In this document: piece by piece, positions 6,359 to 9,112 of the stretch | Layout of the letters: each line of letters opens with the position of its first letter | Numbering within the stretch: the first letter of the stretch is position 1 | NCBI GenBank assembly: GCA_030591105.1 | Contig: JAUVBS010000056.1 | Coordinates: 1 to 9,112, forward strand | Direction of reading: 5' to 3' | Length of the DNA: 9,112 nucleotides | From: a bacterium | GTDB taxonomy: Bacteria > Krumholzibacteriota > Krumholzibacteriia > LZORAL124-64-63 | Translations under genes and position numbers: made by a program | The notes under the pieces: model-generated | Told to the model about the DNA's origin: nothing | Databases searched by the model: none | Seen by the model: only the letters and a program-made list of their open reading frames with translations

Positions 6359-8791
6359 CTAACGCACCAGTACCAGCCGGACGGTGGCCGTGTTGGCCGC
6401 GCCCGTGGGTGCGGCCGCTGCGCTTACCCGGGCGAAATAGACACCGCTGGGTACGCCGCGGCCGTCTTCGTCGTCACCGTTCCAGCCGAGAATGTGCCGA
6501 CCAGCGGCCATCGGTTCGCCCTTGACGAGCGTGCGCACCAGAGAGCCGCGCGCGTCGAACAGCGCGACGGTGATATCGGTCGCGCCGCTGGTGGAGAACG
6601 CGAGGTGCGTGCGCGGGTTGAACGGGTTGGGGTAGCAGGTCAGTGCCGTGACCAGCCGCCGCTGCGCGGTGGTCCCGTCGGTGGGTACACCGGTCACATC
6701 GCCCAGGCTGTCGCTGCCGCCGGACTCGTGGTAACGAGCGGCGAACTCCTGCAGGTATTGATTGGCGAGACCCGCATCATGGATGATCAAGGTATTCTCG
6801 TCGTTGATCGTCTCGGCGCTATAACTCCAGTTGTGGCTGCCGCTGACCACTGTCGGATCGCTCTGGGGTCGATTCACGTCGGCGACCAGGTACTTGTGGT
6901 GCAACAGGACACTGGTCGGGACCGCGGTGTCGAGCCAGACATCGGCCGGTGGATTCCACGCATTCTCAGCGCATGGATCGCCGCTGAGCGCGTAGTACTC
7001 GCTGCCCTGATCGCACGACCCTTGATCCTGCTCGAACACCCCCTTGACCTGTAAGCTGCCGGAAGCATCGCGGTGTTCGCGGATGGTGTTGCTCACCGCG
7101 TTGTGGGTGAAAGCGAGGATCGCGAAGTAGATCGAATAGTCGGCGCTCAACGCGACATCGACGATCTGCTTGGTCACCCCATCGCTCGGGCTCATGTACT
7201 GTTCGATGCGGATCCCGTTGATCGAGAACTCGTGGGGGGTGTCGTCGTATTTCGCTTCGCCCAGGCGGGCGCCACCGCCGGGGCTCTGCGTGGCACTGCC
7301 CCACATCTCCTCGAACTCGAGGGTGTAAGCCTGAGCGAGACCGTAATCACGGATGCGGAGCGCGTTGTTCAGATCGTTCTGGCCGTAGTAACTCATGTTG
7401 GCGCTACCGGTCCAGACCCAGTCGTTGTACCGGTCATCGTCGCGCGCGTCGACCACCACGAATTTGTTGTGCATGACGCCGGTCGGGTGATTGCCCGCGT
7501 AGCCGCTGTCGATGTAGGGGATGCCGGCCGCCGCGCATTCGTCGGCGTCGGCGTGCGAATTGTGCTGGTCGATGATCAACCGCACCAAGCAGCCGCGATT
7601 GTGCGCGGCGATCAACGCCTCGCGGATGATATCGAGACTGAAACTGTACAGAGCACAGTCGACCGAGAAGTCCGCTGCGTTGATCAGCTGGGCGAGTCGG
7701 CCCGACAGGACCTGGTCCGCGAGGACAGGGTCGTACTGCGACCCGGCGTACTCGGTCTCCGCCGATCCGCTCATCATGAGGTGGATCTCGCCCGGCTGGT
7801 CGCTGGCGACCGCCAGTAGCTGGTCGGGACCGTAGCTGGTTCCGCCCGGGTAGGTCGACTTGACGCGGAAATGGTAGATCGTATTGGGTGTCAACCCGCC
7901 GAGAACAACCAGGTGGCTGTTCAGGACGGCGTCGGGATCACCCGCAGTCTGGCCGTAGTCGGTGTCGAGGCCGTACTCGATTTCGCTCGAACCCGAATGC
8001 GGCGTTGTGAACCGGACTGTCGCGCTCGAAGCGGTGACGTTGCGTACCTGGCCGGGCCACAGCTCGCCGCCGCCGGGGTTGATGACGTCGGTGGTGTAGC
8101 GTGGGACCAGCTGGTAGCCGGTCAGGTAGGGAATGGCCGGGTCGTACTGCTTCACGAGGCCGACGATGGAGAATCCGTTATCCGGTTGCGGGCTGCCGTT
8201 GACCTCCGTATCGCGATCGATGTACACCAGCACCTCGTCCGTGCCGTCGCTGACTGACACTTGTGAGTTGCCGTCCTGGGGTGTCTCGGGCCAACTGCCG
8301 CCGGTGATGGTCAGATTGTCGAGACGGATCAGCCTCCCCTCGTTCGGCTCGGTGTCGTCCGCCTGGTAGGTGGCGTTCAGTTCGGCGCAAGTGATCGGAA
8401 GCGGGGCCGGCCGCGCGTAGGCGGGGCCGTGGTTCACAACGGTCGTGTAGCTGATCGAAGTGCCCAGCTCGGTCATACCGTTGTACTGGGCCACGCGGGA
8501 GGTCACCGTCACGCTGTCGCCCAGGCCGATGGCGTAATCCCAGCCGGCGCTGCCGACCCAGACCATCACCCCGGCCGTCGTGTCCTGGACGTACAGCTCC
8601 AGGTTGTAATCGTCGAATACCCGCGGCGGTACGGTCACCACCCCGGACGCCGTGACGTCCTGGCTCAGTAACGTCGGCACTCCGTTCGTGTCGTTCTGGT
8701 GCAGATCGATGATATCGATGCCGGCCGCCGTGCCCACACCAAACACCACCAATGACAACATACCGAACAGCACGACGAGATGAAATCGCAT
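6359..8791 (-). CDS. Secreted phospholipase D-superfamily enzyme with OB-like, FN3 and FlgD-like domains
   Basis: This 810-residue protein starts with a signal peptide (1-23, hydrophobic VVLFGMLSLVVFGVG, ending TAAG). Residues 26-127 and 130-237 look like two OB-fold domains of the type found beside secreted nucleases (VTASGVVTV, LYVQD, GDSVTVTSRVAQYNGMTEL). Residues 244-330 form a fibronectin III domain (SSATVRFTT, IEYGLDTDYG, LTPNTIYHFRV). The phospholipase D core follows, with both HKD motifs intact: His441, Lys443 and Asp448 with GSAN 462-465; His631, Lys633 and Asp638 with GSHN 651-654. In this superfamily the two histidines carry out phosphodiester hydrolysis or transfer on lipids or nucleic acids. 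A FlgD Ig-like domain ends it (712-810, YPNPFNP, LFDARGS, WNGDDEDGRG, GVYFAR). The OB domains favour an extracellular nuclease, but a phospholipase is not excluded. It faces the lysyl endopeptidase gene and carries the same class of C-terminal domain, so both may use one export or anchoring system. The ATG at 8791 is supported by GGGAGG and a signal peptide. Confidence 0.92.
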   Translation of the reverse strand: MRFHLVVLFGMLSLVVFGVGTAAGIDIIDLHQNDTNGVPTLLSQDVTASGVVTVPPRVFDDYNLELYVQDTTAGVMVWVGSAGWDYAIGLGDSVTVTSRVAQYNGMTELGTSISYTTVVNHGPAYARPAPLPITCAELNATYQADDTEPNEGRLIRLDNLTITGGSWPETPQDGNSQVSVSDGTDEVLVYIDRDTEVNGSPQPDNGFSIVGLVKQYDPAIPYLTGYQLVPRYTTDVINPGGGELWPGQVRNVTASSATVRFTTPHSGSSEIEYGLDTDYGQTAGDPDAVLNSHLVVLGGLTPNTIYHFRVKSTYPGGTSYGPDQLLAVASDQPGEIHLMMSGSAETEYAGSQYDPVLADQVLSGRLAQLINAADFSVDCALYSFSLDIIREALIAAHNRGCLVRLIIDQHNSHADADECAAAGIPYIDSGYAGNHPTGVMHNKFVVVDARDDDRYNDWVWTGSANMSYYGQNDLNNALRIRDYGLAQAYTLEFEEMWGSATQSPGGGARLGEAKYDDTPHEFSINGIRIEQYMSPSDGVTKQIVDVALSADYSIYFAILAFTHNAVSNTIREHRDASGSLQVKGVFEQDQGSCDQGSEYYALSGDPCAENAWNPPADVWLDTAVPTSVLLHHKYLVADVNRPQSDPTVVSGSHNWSYSAETINDENTLIIHDAGLANQYLQEFAARYHESGGSDSLGDVTGVPTDGTTAQRRLVTALTCYPNPFNPRTHLAFSTSGATDITVALFDARGSLVRTLVKGEPMAAGRHILGWNGDDEDGRGVPSGVYFARVSAAAAPTGAANTATVRLVLVR

Positions 8792-8796
8792 GACAA

Positions 8797-8802
8797 CCTC
8801 CC
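8797..8802 (-). promoter_or_regulatory. Shine-Dalgarno of the phospholipase D-like gene
   Basis: On the minus strand GGGAGG precedes the ATG by five bases (TTGTC). It is a strong site at ordinary spacing and confirms the chosen start. Confidence 0.75.
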
Positions 8803-8833
8803 GGAGCGAACGAGAAGCGGGGTGCCCCCCATC

Positions 8834-8862
8834 ATTCTACACCGTAAGCTCCCCTGATTCAA
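8834..8862 (-). promoter_or_regulatory. Predicted sigma70-type promoter of the phospholipase D-like gene
   Basis: Read on the minus strand, TTGAAT (8862-8857, 4 of 6 to TTGACA) is followed after exactly 17 bases by TAGAAT (8839-8834, 5 of 6 to TATAAT). Transcription would begin near 8827, giving a leader of about 36 bases with the GGGAGG site in it. If the organism uses a Bacteroidetes-like sigma factor, this consensus may not apply. Confidence 0.5.
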
Positions 8863-8916
8863 ATCCCGCCCCACATCTGCAACACCATTCGGGCAGCAAC
8901 GGTACCGAGTTTCTGC

Positions 8917-9079
8917 CTTCCGGATTGTCTGAGTGGATAGAGGCTTGGCGGCAGGGCGTCATGGAGGTTCCGGGAGCCAAGGACGGCGGTAGGAACCGGA
9001 ATGCGAGTCGGCCCGCGACAGGAAGTCGCAGGCCGACGTCCCTGCCGCCAAGCCTCTATCCACTCAGACAATCCGGAAG
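8917..9079. repeat. Long inverted repeat with 40-bp perfect arms
   Basis: The left arm 8917-8956 (starting CTTCCGGATTGTCTGAG) is the exact reverse complement of the right arm 9040-9079. After a one-base bulge at 9039, four more pairs (8957-8960 with 9035-9038) continue inward. Outward, similarity fades but is still visible: GTTT 8909-8912 faces AAAC 9084-9087, and GGTA 8901-8904 faces TACC 9093-9096, giving an imperfect total of 8901-9096. The spacer of about 75-80 bases has its own hairpins. I see no credible protein in it on either strand. It lies upstream of the phospholipase D-like gene, about 55 bases beyond that gene's promoter. Possible identities are a MITE-like non-autonomous element, a dispersed intergenic repeat, or a structured RNA. 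None is recognised with confidence. Confidence 0.9.
9007..9037. repeat. Nested hairpin inside the inverted repeat
   Basis: GTCGGCC (9007-9013) pairs with GGCCGAC (9031-9037). Inside it, after a single C-A mismatch, GCGAC (9015-9019) pairs with GTCGC (9025-9029) around the loop AGGAA. A second small stem in the same spacer is GGTTCC (8966-8971) with GGAACC (8992-8997). The outer stem of the 9007-9037 hairpin competes with the last few pairs of the long arm, so the two folds may be alternatives. Confidence 0.7.
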
Positions 9080-9112
9080 AAGCAAACCGCGTTACCTACT
9101 CCCGCCCCATCG

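Larger units (their letters stand above)
8864..9109. repeat. Short direct repeat flanking the inverted-repeat block
   Basis: TCCCGCCCCA occurs at 8864-8873 and again at 9100-9109, in the same orientation, on either side of the inverted repeat. It might be a target-site duplication. However, the left copy is 27 bases from the extended arm and the right copy only 3, and both are GC-rich, so chance is a real alternative. Confidence 0.25.

Noticed and set aside
6494..7835. Long plus-strand frames opposite the phospholipase D-like gene
   Set aside because: They are antisense shadows of a GC-rich gene whose own frame holds both HKD motifs and all other domains.
8859..9071. Minus-strand reading frame of 70 residues across the inverted repeat
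   Set aside because: It runs through both arms and the spacer, has no recognisable domain or ribosome binding site, and is best explained as a chance frame.
8901..9096. Inverted repeat as an integron attC site or retron RNA
   Set aside because: The consensus core sites of attC are not found at the ends, and there is no integrase or reverse transcriptase in the window.

Overview
The window is bacterial DNA with a G+C content I estimate by eye at around 60%. It is densely coding and carries four protein genes. Two of the products are secreted and end in a FlgD-type immunoglobulin-like domain, opening with a PNPF motif and closing on a GVYxxR strand. Such C-terminal domains on exported enzymes are typical of the Fibrobacteres-Chlorobi-Bacteroidetes group and of uncultured relatives such as Krumholzibacteriota or Eisenbacteria. 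I infer a lineage of that kind, but the window has no rRNA or other marker that settles it. Lysine is scarce and arginine frequent in three of the four proteins.

Layout. (1) Bases 1-2568, plus strand: the 3' part of a large hybrid sensor kinase, entering from outside the window. It has periplasmic propeller repeats, a Y_Y_Y domain, one membrane helix, HisKA, HATPase and two receiver domains, the first degenerate. (2) Bases 2705-3664, plus strand: a two-domain DUF523 (TudS-like) plus DUF1722 protein, the architecture of RudS, the tRNA 4-thiouridine desulfidase. Its ribosome binding site lies inside a short perfect hairpin. (3) Bases 3830-6310, plus strand: a secreted lysyl endopeptidase (Achromobacter protease I type) with a propeptide, a sandwich of accessory domains and a FlgD-like C-terminus. 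A probable terminator separates it from the gene before. (4) Bases 8791-6359, minus strand, convergent with gene 3: a secreted phospholipase D-superfamily enzyme with two OB-like domains, a fibronectin III domain, two intact HKD motifs and a FlgD-like C-terminus. It has a good sigma70-type promoter and Shine-Dalgarno. (5) Bases 8864-9109: a non-coding block built around a 40-bp perfect inverted repeat with nested hairpins between the arms. It is the least explained element of the window.

The genes do not form an obvious single pathway. Genes 3 and 4 look like two extracellular hydrolases sharing an export or anchoring route, one for proteins and one for phosphodiesters. The kinase may sense extracellular material but has no output gene here. 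The RudS-like protein is a cytoplasmic tRNA enzyme whose placement looks incidental. The most interesting observations are the single lysine of the protease propeptide sitting exactly at the expected maturation site, the long inverted repeat, and the Shine-Dalgarno hairpin of the rudS-like gene.
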